Below, piece by piece: positions 5,088 through 11,369 of a stretch of DNA of 30,373 nucleotides. The notes under the pieces are model-generated. The model did not search any database, had not been told where the DNA came from, and saw only the letters and a list, made by a program, of their open reading frames with translations. The position numbers and the translations under genes were made by a program. Numbering within the stretch: position 1 is the stretch's first letter; every line of letters starts with the position of its first letter. This DNA is from RGIG1995 sp045645205 (lineage in GTDB: Bacteria; Bacillota; Clostridia; Oscillospirales; CAG-272), in the NCBI GenBank assembly GCA_045645205.1, contig JAZRIJ010000074.1, positions 1-30,373 on the forward strand, read 5' to 3'.

Positions 5088-5810
5088 ATGAATATTATTA
5101 ACAAAGCGGTATTTAACCTGCTTAAAGAAACAAAAGGAAGTATCAGCTATTCATCGTTATGTAATTATGTAACGGGCAAAGGATTTGTTTTAATTGAGCT
5201 ACATACTGATAAGGGTGATGAAATTTTAAAAAAGTTTGGGTGTTATGAAGAATATGCAAACGAAAAAGGAATTACAGTAATACAAAAAGCTGTTAGCTTT
5301 GTTATTATAGATTCCAACTTGCCGGCTATCGATAAGGTTCGTGTATTATTGCACGAAATAGGACATATCGACTTGCATCTCTCAAACAAAAGCACGTTTG
5401 CTGATATCTCAGGGGTTGAAAGAGAGAATCAGGCAGAAATATTTGTATATACTGCTCTTCGGATAAGCAAACTGAAACCGCTTTTTGCCATTAGGTTGAA
5501 GAGCGTTTTTAAATATATGGTGCTTGTTGCGTTGGTTAGCATAATATATTTTGCTTCAGCAGGACATTCAGCGGTCCAATCTTCAGGCAAAACGCACCCA
5601 AATTCTATTACAACGGATATATCATACGTTGCCGAAGATAACACAGAAATTATTGAGGATATTAATGATAATGCAGTGTATGCCATGCCTACAGGCGAGG
5701 TGTTCCATAATGTAGACTGCAGTTATGTTAATCCTCAAAGAGCAAGAAAGCTTACAATAACGGAAGCTGAAAGCGTAGGCTTGCGTCCGTGTAAACGCTG
5801 TCAGCCTTAA
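5088..5810 (+). CDS. ImmA/IrrE-type metalloprotease with membrane segment and Ada-like zinc site
   Basis: A 240-aa protein with three parts. Residues 60-125: ImmA/IrrE-like peptidase with LLHEIGHIDLH (H89, E90, H93) and ENQAEIF (E117 as likely third ligand). Residues 141-159: one transmembrane helix (FKYMVLVALVSIIYFASAG). Residues 200-240: EVFHNVDC then LTITEAESVGLRPCKRCQP, the Ada-like Cys/His pattern (H207, C211, C235, C238) found in several exported proteins. With the protease inside, the zinc module would lie outside. ImmA proteases of mobile elements cut XRE repressors; the adjacent XRE genes make them the obvious candidate substrates. AGGAGG precedes the ATG. Confidence 0.85.
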   Translation: MNIINKAVFNLLKETKGSISYSSLCNYVTGKGFVLIELHTDKGDEILKKFGCYEEYANEKGITVIQKAVSFVIIDSNLPAIDKVRVLLHEIGHIDLHLSNKSTFADISGVERENQAEIFVYTALRISKLKPLFAIRLKSVFKYMVLVALVSIIYFASAGHSAVQSSGKTHPNSITTDISYVAEDNTEIIEDINDNAVYAMPTGEVFHNVDCSYVNPQRARKLTITEAESVGLRPCKRCQP

Positions 5811-5828
5811 GAGAATTAATTGTAAATA

Positions 5829-5875
5829 ACATAATAGTAATGGATTAATACATGTAATGGGGATTACTATTATGT
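5829..5875. promoter_or_regulatory. Inverted operator-like pair before the repressor/integrase genes
   Basis: Thirteen-base arms ACATAATAGTAAT (5829-5841) and its complement (5863-5875) are separated by 21 bp. The motif matches the copy at 5046. No T run follows, so I favour an operator for the XRE gene at 5897 over a terminator. Confidence 0.55.
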
Positions 5876-5896
5876 AAAATTTAAATAGGTGATGAT

Positions 5897-6208
5897 ATGA
5901 CAATAGGAAAAAGAATAAGGCATTTCAGAGAAAAATCAGGACTTACTCAAACACAGCTCGGCGAGAAAGTCGGTCTTGCCCTGCCGACTATATATAAATA
6001 TGAAAACGATATATTGAAAAATATACCTCTCAGCAAAATTGAGAAGTTGGCAGCAGCTTTATCAATAACTCCCGGTCAGCTTGTCGGATGGAAAGATAGT
6101 CCGCAAGCTACCTTATTAAAAAAATATAAATTATTAAATAAAAAAGGAAAGGCGCAAGCGGAACGTTATATAGACGAATTACTTGCCAACTCAGAGTTCA
6201 CAGTATAA
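5897..6208 (+). CDS. CI-like XRE repressor (short, no peptidase domain)
   Basis: A 103-aa protein, MTIGKRIRHFREKSGLTQTQ, with a textbook XRE HTH at residues 5-62 (LTQTQLGEKVGLALPTIYKY). The C-terminal helix (LLKKYKLLNKKGKAQAERYI) is probably for dimerisation. It lacks the S24 self-cleaving domain, so induction must come by another route, such as the nearby ImmA-type protease. AGGTGAT precedes the ATG. It ends 16 bp before the integrase and is probably co-transcribed with it. Confidence 0.8.
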   Translation: MTIGKRIRHFREKSGLTQTQLGEKVGLALPTIYKYENDILKNIPLSKIEKLAAALSITPGQLVGWKDSPQATLLKKYKLLNKKGKAQAERYIDELLANSEFTV

Positions 6209-6224
6209 AGGGGATTTTATAACA

Positions 6225-7355
6225 ATGATACAATATTACATATCCTCAACCAAATACAGTCTTCGAGAACGTCAGACCAAGAAACACGGAAAGGTTTATG
6301 ATGTTATATTTCGTGTAACAACCCTCGATGGCGACGAAAAGCAAAAGAAGCTTTCCGGATATACAACAAAAACTCTTGCAAAAGAGGGGTACACGGAATT
6401 TATAACAAAATATTGTGAGCTTGTCAAAAACAATCCCTTGAAAAAGAAGAAGATTGATAAAGAAGTTCCTACGGTAGGAGATCTCATCCGTCAGTATCTT
6501 GCTTCTTTATCTAATCAGAACAAGGATAGTTCAATATATGATAAACAAAACGTCTACAGACTTTTTATTTTGCCAAAGTATGAAGATACAAAAATAACGG
6601 CGCTTACAAAAGAAGAACTTTATAAATGGCAGGATGAAATGTGGACCACAAGAAATCCTCGAACCGAAGATTTTTACGCTTACAAATATTTGACAAAAAT
6701 TCGCGGACACTTTGCAGCGTTCCTCGCCTGGTGTGAAAGCAGATATGGATATAAAAATTGGTTCCCGGAAGTGGAAAAACCCAAAAGGCGCGCACCTAAA
6801 AAGAAAATGCAAATATGGACGAAGGAAGAGTTTGAACAATTTATTGCTGCTGTTGATGACCCTATGTACCATTGCTTTTTTACAATGCTGTTTTTTACAG
6901 GCAGAAGAAAAGGAGAGTTGTTTGCACTTCCTCCCAAATATGTTCATAAGGATAATATAGAGTTTTACGATTCATTGACCAGAAAAACTCTTGACGGCTC
7001 CCCATATAAGATAACATCCACCAAAACAGATAAAGACCAATGCATCCCGATATGTTCACGTCTTCAGGAAGAACTTAAGATCTATAAAGGTGGAAGTCCA
7101 TTCTTCTTCGGAGGCGATAGGCCTCTTGCCGAAAAAACAACAACGGATAAATTTAACAGGTATTGTCGTAAGGCGGGTGTGAGAATAATAAAAATACACG
7201 AACTTCGTCATTCATTCGTATCAATGCTCATCCACCTTGGAGTAAATCTTATGGTTATTGCAGAGCTAATAGGAGATACCGTAGAACAAGTAACAAAAAC
7301 TTATGGACACATGTACGTATCAGATAAGATTGAAGCCGTAAAAAAACTTGGATAA
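6225..7355 (+). CDS. int: Tyrosine-family phage integrase
   Basis: A 376-aa site-specific recombinase. I chose ATG 6225 (MIQYYISSTKYSLRERQTKK), downstream of AGGGG, over an earlier start that would overlap the repressor gene. The layout is AP2-like arm-binding N-terminus, core-binding domain (about 80-185) and catalytic domain. Catalytic residues: R228 in TGRRKGEL, K267 in TSTKTDK, H325 and R328 in HELRH, Y360 in TKTYGH. The usual second His is Asp in LIGDTVEQ, as in many Firmicutes phage integrases. It integrates and, with a directionality factor, excises the phage. The candidate attP is 160 bp downstream. Confidence 0.95.
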   Translation: MIQYYISSTKYSLRERQTKKHGKVYDVIFRVTTLDGDEKQKKLSGYTTKTLAKEGYTEFITKYCELVKNNPLKKKKIDKEVPTVGDLIRQYLASLSNQNKDSSIYDKQNVYRLFILPKYEDTKITALTKEELYKWQDEMWTTRNPRTEDFYAYKYLTKIRGHFAAFLAWCESRYGYKNWFPEVEKPKRRAPKKKMQIWTKEEFEQFIAAVDDPMYHCFFTMLFFTGRRKGELFALPPKYVHKDNIEFYDSLTRKTLDGSPYKITSTKTDKDQCIPICSRLQEELKIYKGGSPFFFGGDRPLAEKTTTDKFNRYCRKAGVRIIKIHELRHSFVSMLIHLGVNLMVIAELIGDTVEQVTKTYGHMYVSDKIEAVKKLG

Positions 7356-7359
7356 AACC

Positions 7360-7388
7360 TTGACAAATACCATATTTTGTGGTACAAT
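7360..7388 (+). promoter_or_regulatory. Sigma-A promoter downstream of int
   Basis: TTGACA (7360-7365), 17-bp spacer, TACAAT (7383-7388). No coding gene follows, only a 10-codon frame, so it may make a short RNA that ends at the hairpin at 7543-7591. The spacer contains a half-palindrome related to the two perfect ones downstream. Confidence 0.7.
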
Positions 7389-7433
7389 ATTACTGTTGCA
7401 AAAGAGAATATGAACATCAGAAATAATTTGAAA

Positions 7434-7443
7434 TGTTACTAAA
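7434..7443 (+). repeat. Candidate Int arm-type site
   Basis: TGTTACTAAA occurs here and twice more at 7656-7665 and 7669-7678, on both sides of the putative att core. Short direct repeats flanking a core are typical of Int arm-binding sites. Confidence 0.45.
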
Positions 7444-7462
7444 TAGTTGCCACATCTCAAAA

Positions 7463-7513
7463 ACCACAATATTTTGTGGTTAAAAGCGACACATTACCAC
7501 AACCTCTTGTGGT
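7463..7513. repeat. Two perfect palindromes ACCACAA-N4-TTGTGGT
   Basis: Copies at 7463-7480 and 7496-7513, 33 bp apart centre to centre (about three helical turns, same face). A degenerate copy at 7369-7383 lies inside the promoter spacer. They look like dimeric protein-binding sites, for an XRE regulator or an accessory factor at attP. They could also form RNA hairpins if the region is transcribed. Confidence 0.6.
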
Positions 7514-7517
7514 TGGG

Positions 7518-7539
7518 AGAGTCTCTGTCTCTCCGCCAA
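7518..7539 (+). other. Candidate attP core (tRNA-Ser 3'-end-like)
   Basis: This 22-bp stretch ends TCTCTCCGCCA, which is how many tRNA-Ser genes end (acceptor strand, discriminator G, CCA). The rest of a tRNA is absent on both sides. Phages that use tyrosine integrases commonly carry such a tRNA 3' copy as attP core next to int, as here. An exact inverted copy lies at 8250-8271. Confidence 0.6.
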
Positions 7540-7542
7540 TGC

Positions 7543-7591
7543 AAAAACAACCCGATTTTTTGTGTATTATGCAATAAATTTGGTTGTTTTT
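7543..7591. terminator. Bidirectional terminator-like hairpin
   Basis: AAAAACAACC (7543-7552) pairs with GGTTGTTTTT (7582-7591); T-rich sequence follows on either strand. It would end the RNA from the 7360 promoter and the leftward zinc-ribbon operon. The loop is long (29 bases), so strength is uncertain. Confidence 0.5.
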
Positions 7592-7655
7592 TCTTTTTGT
7601 TCTTTGTGAAAAATATCCATATACTTTTACTTATTTCATCACAAAAAACTTATTT

Positions 7656-7678
7656 TGTTACTAAAAAGTGTTACTAAA
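7656..7678 (+). repeat. Tandem pair of candidate Int arm-type sites
   Basis: Two copies of TGTTACTAAA at 7656-7665 and 7669-7678, 13 bp apart. The spacing suits a tandem pair of Int arm sites. Confidence 0.45.
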
Positions 7679-7692
7679 TTTTCTTTTCTTCC

Positions 7693-7914
7693 TTATTTTG
7701 AACATATCCGAGCCGTCTTATAACTAAATTTTTTCCAAGCGAGGCGTTGACCGCAATTGTCGCAAAACCGCATAAATTCACGGTCTAAAGCAGTTTTACA
7801 GCGGGGGCACGTTGGGAAAGCATCCCCACTTTCAAAAAGAATTATTTCGCTTACACTCATACTTTCCCGGAAAGAAAGGGCCTCAATAACCTTTTTACTG
7901 TCTTCATGCAACAC
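7693..7914 (-). CDS. Zinc-ribbon protein, 73 aa
   Basis: Contains CPRCKTALDREFMRFCDNCG, two CxxC knuckles that form one zinc ribbon, then QRLAWKKF. I place the start at GTG 7914 (or TTG 7911), just inside the end of the upstream XRE gene; longer starts would overlap it more. Pairs of an XRE protein with such a zinc-ribbon protein occur beside integrases in Clostridia prophages, with unknown function. It probably acts with its partner on DNA or RNA. Confidence 0.7.
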   Translation of the reverse strand: MLHEDSKKVIEALSFRESMSVSEIILFESGDAFPTCPRCKTALDREFMRFCDNCGQRLAWKKFSYKTARICSK

Positions 7915-8200
7915 TGTCAAAACCTTTTTCGTATGCTTTGCGCAATTCATCAAGAAAACCGCCTGCATCATTACAACAATATATTAGAAATAAGGAGAGC
8001 GTAAGAGCACCGCAGCAAGTTTTGCCATGCTCAAGATAAACATACGAGCGTTCGTCCATTGCAAGTATTTCCGCCATTTTCGCCTGTGTTAAGCCATTTT
8101 CCGCACGTGCCTTCAATAAAGCTTCATGAAAGATTTTCTTTAAAATGTCTAAATAGTATTCCCTCACAGATGTCCACATTCTTTCGTCAAATTTCATCAA
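7904..8200 (-). CDS. XRE-family DNA-binding protein, 98 aa
   Basis: MMKFDERMWTSVREYYLDIL leads into an HTH at about residues 33-60 (NGLTQAKMAEILAMDERSYV) followed by LEHGKTCCGALTLSLFLIYC, a form I recognise from Clostridia prophage proteins. The start could be M1, M2 or M8. It is translationally coupled to the zinc-ribbon gene. The two genes lie between two inverted att-core copies, on the strand opposite int, and may form a transferable cassette. Confidence 0.75.
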   Translation of the reverse strand: MMKFDERMWTSVREYYLDILKKIFHEALLKARAENGLTQAKMAEILAMDERSYVYLEHGKTCCGALTLSLFLIYCCNDAGGFLDELRKAYEKGFDSVA

Positions 8201-8249
8201 AATTTTACTAAAAAAGTTGCAAACATCCCACGAGACACATATCAGTATT

Positions 8250-8271
8250 TTGGCGGAGAGACAGAGACTCT
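8250..8271 (-). repeat. Inverted second copy of the att-like core
   Basis: Exact reverse complement of 7518-7539 (22 of 22). About 40 bp to its left, TTACTAAAAAAGTTGC (8205-8220) resembles TTACTAAATAGTTGC (7436-7450) left of the first core, so some flank is also duplicated. The two copies enclose the XRE/zinc-ribbon cassette. Confidence 0.85.
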
Positions 8272-8282
8272 ATTAATACTAT

Positions 8283-8311
8283 TTGCAAGGTTCACTTTTA
8301 AATAATATAAA
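8283..8311 (+). promoter_or_regulatory. Possible promoter upstream of the long palindrome
   Basis: TTGCAA (8283-8288), 17-bp spacer, TATAAA (8306-8311). It could start a longer leader for the stalk-domain gene, but the palindrome at 8324 would follow at once. Weak support. Confidence 0.35.
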
Positions 8312-8323
8312 TTTGAAAGAGAC

Positions 8324-8357
8324 TATTTTTTTGGTATAAAATTATACCAAAAAAATA
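8324..8357. repeat. 16-bp-arm AT-rich palindrome
   Basis: TATTTTTTTGGTATAA and its complement flank a 2-base centre. It may be a bidirectional terminator separating the cassette from the stalk-domain unit, or a protein-binding site. Confidence 0.65.
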
Positions 8358-8364
8358 CTTGTAA

Positions 8365-8392
8365 TTGAAATTGCTTTATGGTAAAATATAAC
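8365..8392 (+). promoter_or_regulatory. Promoter for the stalk-domain gene leader
   Basis: TTGAAA (8365-8370), 16-bp spacer, TATAAC (8387-8392). The predicted start near 8399 falls inside the left arm of the leader stem at 8394-8406, so the exact start matters. Confidence 0.55.
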
Positions 8393-8393
8393 T

Positions 8394-8548
8394 GCCAAGT
8401 CAATTGAATATTTCTTGTAATAAAAGCGTACTTTAATTAGGAAAAAATGTGACGCTCTATTTTGTATGCTTTATATGAGGAATGCAATCGACTTGGCGGT
8501 CAGAGCTCACGTTTTTATGTGCAGTTCTGACGGACTGCACATTTTTTT
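8394..8548 (+). ncRNA. Structured leader with terminator/antiterminator arrangement
   Basis: GCCAAGTCAATTG (8394-8406) pairs with CAATCGACTTGGC (8485-8497), 12 of 13 pairs, closing a domain that contains a smaller AGCGT/ACGCT stem. Next, GTCAGAGCTCAC (8499-8510) can pair with 8519-8531 (one bulge), and that right arm is also part of the terminator hairpin 8517-8542. The two folds exclude each other, as in riboswitches and attenuators. I do not recognise a known class. Confidence 0.5.
8517..8548 (+). terminator. Intrinsic terminator in the leader
   Basis: ATGTGCAGT (8517-8525), 8-base loop, ACTGCACAT (8534-8542), then seven T. It lies 90 bp before the stalk-domain start codon, so transcription must pass it for that gene to be made. 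Confidence 0.75.
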
Positions 8549-8634
8549 ATTTGCAAATTCAATTTGTGAGGAGGTATTGTGTAATAATTCTGCAAATAAA
8601 ATGACAGAAAATATAAACGAAAAGAGGAATTATT

Positions 8635-9222
8635 ATGAAAAGATTTATTTTAGGATTTATTACAGGTGCATTAATATTCTCTATGCTTGGAGTGGCTGCC
8701 GTAACATACGTTGCAAATCCTGCTGATTTTAAAGTGCTTGTAAATGGAAAAGAATTTATTTCTGATCCTCCAGCACTTGTAGTTGAGGGAAGAACGTATT
8801 TGCCATTGCGCGCCATGGGAGATGCTCTTGATGTTCCTGTTGAGTGGAATGAAGAGTTAAGACAAGCAGAGGTTGGGGAACGGTCATATTATGCCAGCGA
8901 GACAACATCTCAATATAAAAAATATGCCGAGAGTGAAGATGTTATTGACTTTGGAGATTTTTTAGGAATTGCTCCTGCTAAAAGCAAAGAGATTTTCGAT
9001 GGATATGTAACATATTATTATAATAACTCCGACCTTGATGCATATAAAATTCTTGATTATTTTGAAGAAATGGAAAAATATGGATATACCATTAAATCAG
9101 AAAAGAAGAATTTTTACTACGGAATAAATTATAATGATAGTAATAAAGATGCCTTTTCATTAGAGTTTATAAATGATACAAAGGCATTAAAGGTTTATGT
9201 GGCTATTTCAGTATTTGAGTGA
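8635..9222 (+). CDS. Exported stalk-domain (copper amine oxidase N-like) protein
   Basis: A 195-aa protein. Residues 1-26 (MKRFILGFITGALIFSMLGV, then AAVTYV) are a signal peptide or anchor. Residues 30-80 carry the stalk-domain pattern: VLVNGKEF, PPALVVEGRTYLPLRAMGDA and VEWNEELRQAEV. The rest is acidic and Tyr-rich with no known motif. Stalk domains are common on Clostridia surface proteins. GAGG lies eight bases before the ATG. It stands alone between lysis and attP, opposite to the late genes, the usual place for a lysogenic conversion gene. Expression is probably set by the attenuator-like leader. Confidence 0.8.
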   Translation: MKRFILGFITGALIFSMLGVAAVTYVANPADFKVLVNGKEFISDPPALVVEGRTYLPLRAMGDALDVPVEWNEELRQAEVGERSYYASETTSQYKKYAESEDVIDFGDFLGIAPAKSKEIFDGYVTYYYNNSDLDAYKILDYFEEMEKYGYTIKSEKKNFYYGINYNDSNKDAFSLEFINDTKALKVYVAISVFE

Positions 9223-9270
9223 GAATTAGTAAATTCAATAAGCAAATTCTAGTACAATAACACAAAAACA

Positions 9271-9306
9271 AAAAGCCGCTATCAATTAAGGTAGCGGCTT
9301 ATCTTT
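9271..9306. terminator. Bidirectional terminator between stalk gene and late operon
   Basis: AAGCCGCTA (9273-9281) pairs with TAGCGGCTT (9292-9300). A and T tracts on both sides let it work both ways; leftward it ends the structural-lysis operon. Confidence 0.85.
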
Positions 9307-9323
9307 TGTATTTTTCATTTTTA

Positions 9324-10010
9324 TTAATCATATAGTCCTGCTCTGTCGTTTATAACAAGCATACGGAGCATATTTTCATCAAGGTTAAGATTTCCCTGCA
9401 TATCTCCTTTCAGAATCCCTTTATTCATAAGCTTTATTATAGTTGGTTTGGCCCAATCTGGCATCCTTTCATCTACTCGCGAATAGATATTCTTCTCTGC
9501 TTTGTTTTCAAGAGCTTCAACTCTTTTAAGTAATTCCATATATTTTTCCACCTTCTTTAAAAATCTGTTCCAACCGAGGTCAAGCGTTCGGTGTGGACAG
9601 TATTTGCCCGAAAAGTCCCGATGCTTTTTTACCTGGTTAATTCCCCACCCAAACTCGATGAGTTTTCCGGCAACAAATTCTGCCGCGCGTTCTTCAGCTT
9701 TAGCAAATCGTTCTCCACCCGATTTAGAATAACATATCTCAACACCGATGCCTTTGCGATTCCCCTCTCCCCTTGAACCGTCGCCTGCGTGAAATGCATT
9801 ACGGTCAATCGGGATGCCCTGACGGACCTCAACATCATCCACTGCAAAATGAAAGCTTGTCTGAGTGTTACTGTTTTTCATATATGCAACCTCATTTTTT
9901 GCTGACGCATTGTTTGATGTGTTATGTATTACAAAAAACTCCGGCACCATTAGATACGGGCATTTAAGGTTGTATTTGTCTCTTGGTATTAAATCTTTAA
10001 TTACGTTCAT
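9324..10010 (-). CDS. Endolysin, N-acetylmuramoyl-L-alanine amidase
   Basis: A 228-aa Amidase_2-type enzyme that cuts the MurNAc-L-Ala bond in peptidoglycan. Visible motifs: FFVIHNT (H29), FHAGDGSRGEGNRKGIGVEI with E91, and KKHRDFSGKYCPHR (H130, C138), the zinc and catalytic set. After about residue 160 there is a coiled linker and a C-terminal region (WAKPTIIKLMNKGILKGD, then MLRMLVINDRAGLYD) resembling an SLH-like wall-binding repeat. It has no signal peptide, so it depends on the holin. The start overlaps the holin end by 14 bases. Confidence 0.92.
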   Translation of the reverse strand: MNVIKDLIPRDKYNLKCPYLMVPEFFVIHNTSNNASAKNEVAYMKNSNTQTSFHFAVDDVEVRQGIPIDRNAFHAGDGSRGEGNRKGIGVEICYSKSGGERFAKAEERAAEFVAGKLIEFGWGINQVKKHRDFSGKYCPHRTLDLGWNRFLKKVEKYMELLKRVEALENKAEKNIYSRVDERMPDWAKPTIIKLMNKGILKGDMQGNLNLDENMLRMLVINDRAGLYD

Positions 10011-10425
10011 CTATATCGCCTTCTTTTTTCTTCAGAACATCAATTGATTTAGTAATAACAGCCGGAATAGGAATACCCATTAGTCCGGCATTTTCCACTA
10101 TGCTTATAGTCTCATTCACTATGTAAGCAATTATCACTGCATCCCGGACAAATGTTGTCCCTATAATTAAATCCAATCTGCAGGCAATAAGCACTATAAA
10201 TATTGTCATTCCTTTTCTGCAAAGACCTTTCCAGCCCGCTTTGGATTCCAATGCTCCTGATTTGGTTTTAGGGCTTTTGTGAAACACCCCCGCAACAATT
10301 AATCCTGTAATGTAGTCAATTGCCATAAAAACAATTAAAGTTGTTAAGGCGGAATCCCATCCACCAAACATAGATGCTATAAATCCACCGATAGCACCAA
10401 TAAATGTTAAAATGCCTACTTTCAT
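9997..10425 (-). CDS. Phage holin (phi-LC3/holin_4_1-like)
   Basis: A 142-aa protein with hydrophobic segments at about 5-22, 27-47, 72-92 and 95-112. It has the family signature AIDYITGLIVAGVFHKSPKT, then SKAGWKGLCRKG. It forms the membrane lesion that releases the endolysin at lysis. It is placed directly before the amidase and overlaps it, the standard lysis cassette. Confidence 0.9.
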   Translation of the reverse strand: MKVGILTFIGAIGGFIASMFGGWDSALTTLIVFMAIDYITGLIVAGVFHKSPKTKSGALESKAGWKGLCRKGMTIFIVLIACRLDLIIGTTFVRDAVIIAYIVNETISIVENAGLMGIPIPAVITKSIDVLKKKEGDIDERN

Positions 10426-10428
10426 TTA

Positions 10429-10617
10429 TTACACCTCACTCGTTTCAGGCAACATTTCCGCCTGTATTTTGTTTGCTTCTTCGTCTGTAATTTCGTGCCA
10501 ATTGTCAGCACTGTCATTTTTGCCAAGATATATTTCTTTGCCGAACTCCGTGCCGTTTGTAAGGGTCATACCTTCACCCGCCGTAAGTTTTTTAAGTTCA
10601 ATTGTTGAAATTTCCAT
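10429..10617 (-). CDS. Small protein before the holin, 62 aa
   Basis: MEISTIELKKLTAGEGMTLT, then GTEFGKEIYLGKNDSADNWH. I recall similar small proteins between tail-fibre and holin genes of Clostridia phages; none has a known role. AGGAGG is in the right place. It might be a baseplate or fibre accessory, like XkdX by position only. Confidence 0.65.
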   Translation of the reverse strand: MEISTIELKKLTAGEGMTLTNGTEFGKEIYLGKNDSADNWHEITDEEANKIQAEMLPETSEV

Positions 10618-10628
10618 AAAATCCTCCT

Positions 10629-11369
10629 TTAAGCCAATGTCCAGCCGCGTTGTGTTGCTATTGCTTTTTCGGCATCCGTTAATTTTGCAAGGTTAGTAGC
10701 GCCAAGCGTTACTGTTTTTGTTGTAGTAGTACCGCTATAATCTTTCAGTGCATTAATTATACTCATCAGACTATCATAGGATAATCTCGTATGTGCAGAC
10801 AGTACAATTCCATTCCCCGCAATAGTACCTTCAAACATTACTTTTGTTAATGTAGATGTATTTGCAAAACAATATGTATATGACGTTATTCCTTCGTGCA
10901 CTATCAGCCTTTCTATAGTAGTAAGACTTGTTGCATTAATAAACGTATTGTTTAAAGAAGTGGTTGAACTGCAGTCAACAGTTCCCACATACGTAACCAG
11001 CGAATTATCAAACATATTAGCAAAATTAGTAACTTTTGAGAAATCAAAATTGATATGACCGCCATTTATATTTTTAGTATTTCTTAAATCAGCCTTCGTC
11101 CTGAAGTTCCAAAACATATAGGACGCATCGCCTTCAGGAACAACATCATATTTAGGTTTAAAAATTTTATCCGCTAAATACCAATAAGCAAAGGCACGTC
11201 TGTAATCTGTTCTTTTTGTTGTTTTGGTTGCAGAATCCCAGCGTTGAAATATGTTCCAGAACAAATCATACTGCTCCTGTTTACCATCTGCAAAGCCCTT
11301 ATCAAGCCCCGCATCATATACCTTTTGTTCATTCTCCGCTATGGTTGTAAGTTTATCTGCTATACTCAT
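10629..11369 (-). CDS. Tail fibre/adhesin-like protein with surface-type repeats
   Basis: A 246-aa protein. The N-terminus (MSIADKLTTIAENEQKVYDA, then GLDKGFADGK) is a helix seen at the start of many Clostridia phage fibre proteins. Residues 100-190 carry DUF285/BspA-like repeats (FSKVTNFANMFDNS, LNNTFINATSLTTIE). The C-terminal block ends AIATQRGWTLA. Its start overlaps the previous stop by one base (TAATG). Probably part of the host-recognition tip. Confidence 0.7.
   Translation of the reverse strand: MSIADKLTTIAENEQKVYDAGLDKGFADGKQEQYDLFWNIFQRWDSATKTTKRTDYRRAFAYWYLADKIFKPKYDVVPEGDASYMFWNFRTKADLRNTKNINGGHINFDFSKVTNFANMFDNSLVTYVGTVDCSSTTSLNNTFINATSLTTIERLIVHEGITSYTYCFANTSTLTKVMFEGTIAGNGIVLSAHTRLSYDSLMSIINALKDYSGTTTTKTVTLGATNLAKLTDAEKAIATQRGWTLA

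Noticed and set aside
7518..7539. A complete tRNA-Ser gene
   Set aside because: Only the 3' end resembles tRNA-Ser; no anticodon arm, D arm or 5' acceptor strand is present on either side of this or the inverted copy.
7447..7677. A plus-strand gene after the integrase
   Set aside because: The frame has no ribosome site, runs through palindromes and the att core, and its product is low-complexity.
8394..8497. A known riboswitch class (TPP, SAM, c-di-GMP, purine, glycine, T-box)
   Set aside because: None of the conserved boxes of these classes could be found in the leader by eye; kept only as an unclassified structured leader.
8466..8726. A plus-strand gene overlapping the stalk-domain start
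   Set aside because: It runs through the terminator and into the signal peptide of the real gene in another frame, without a ribosome site.
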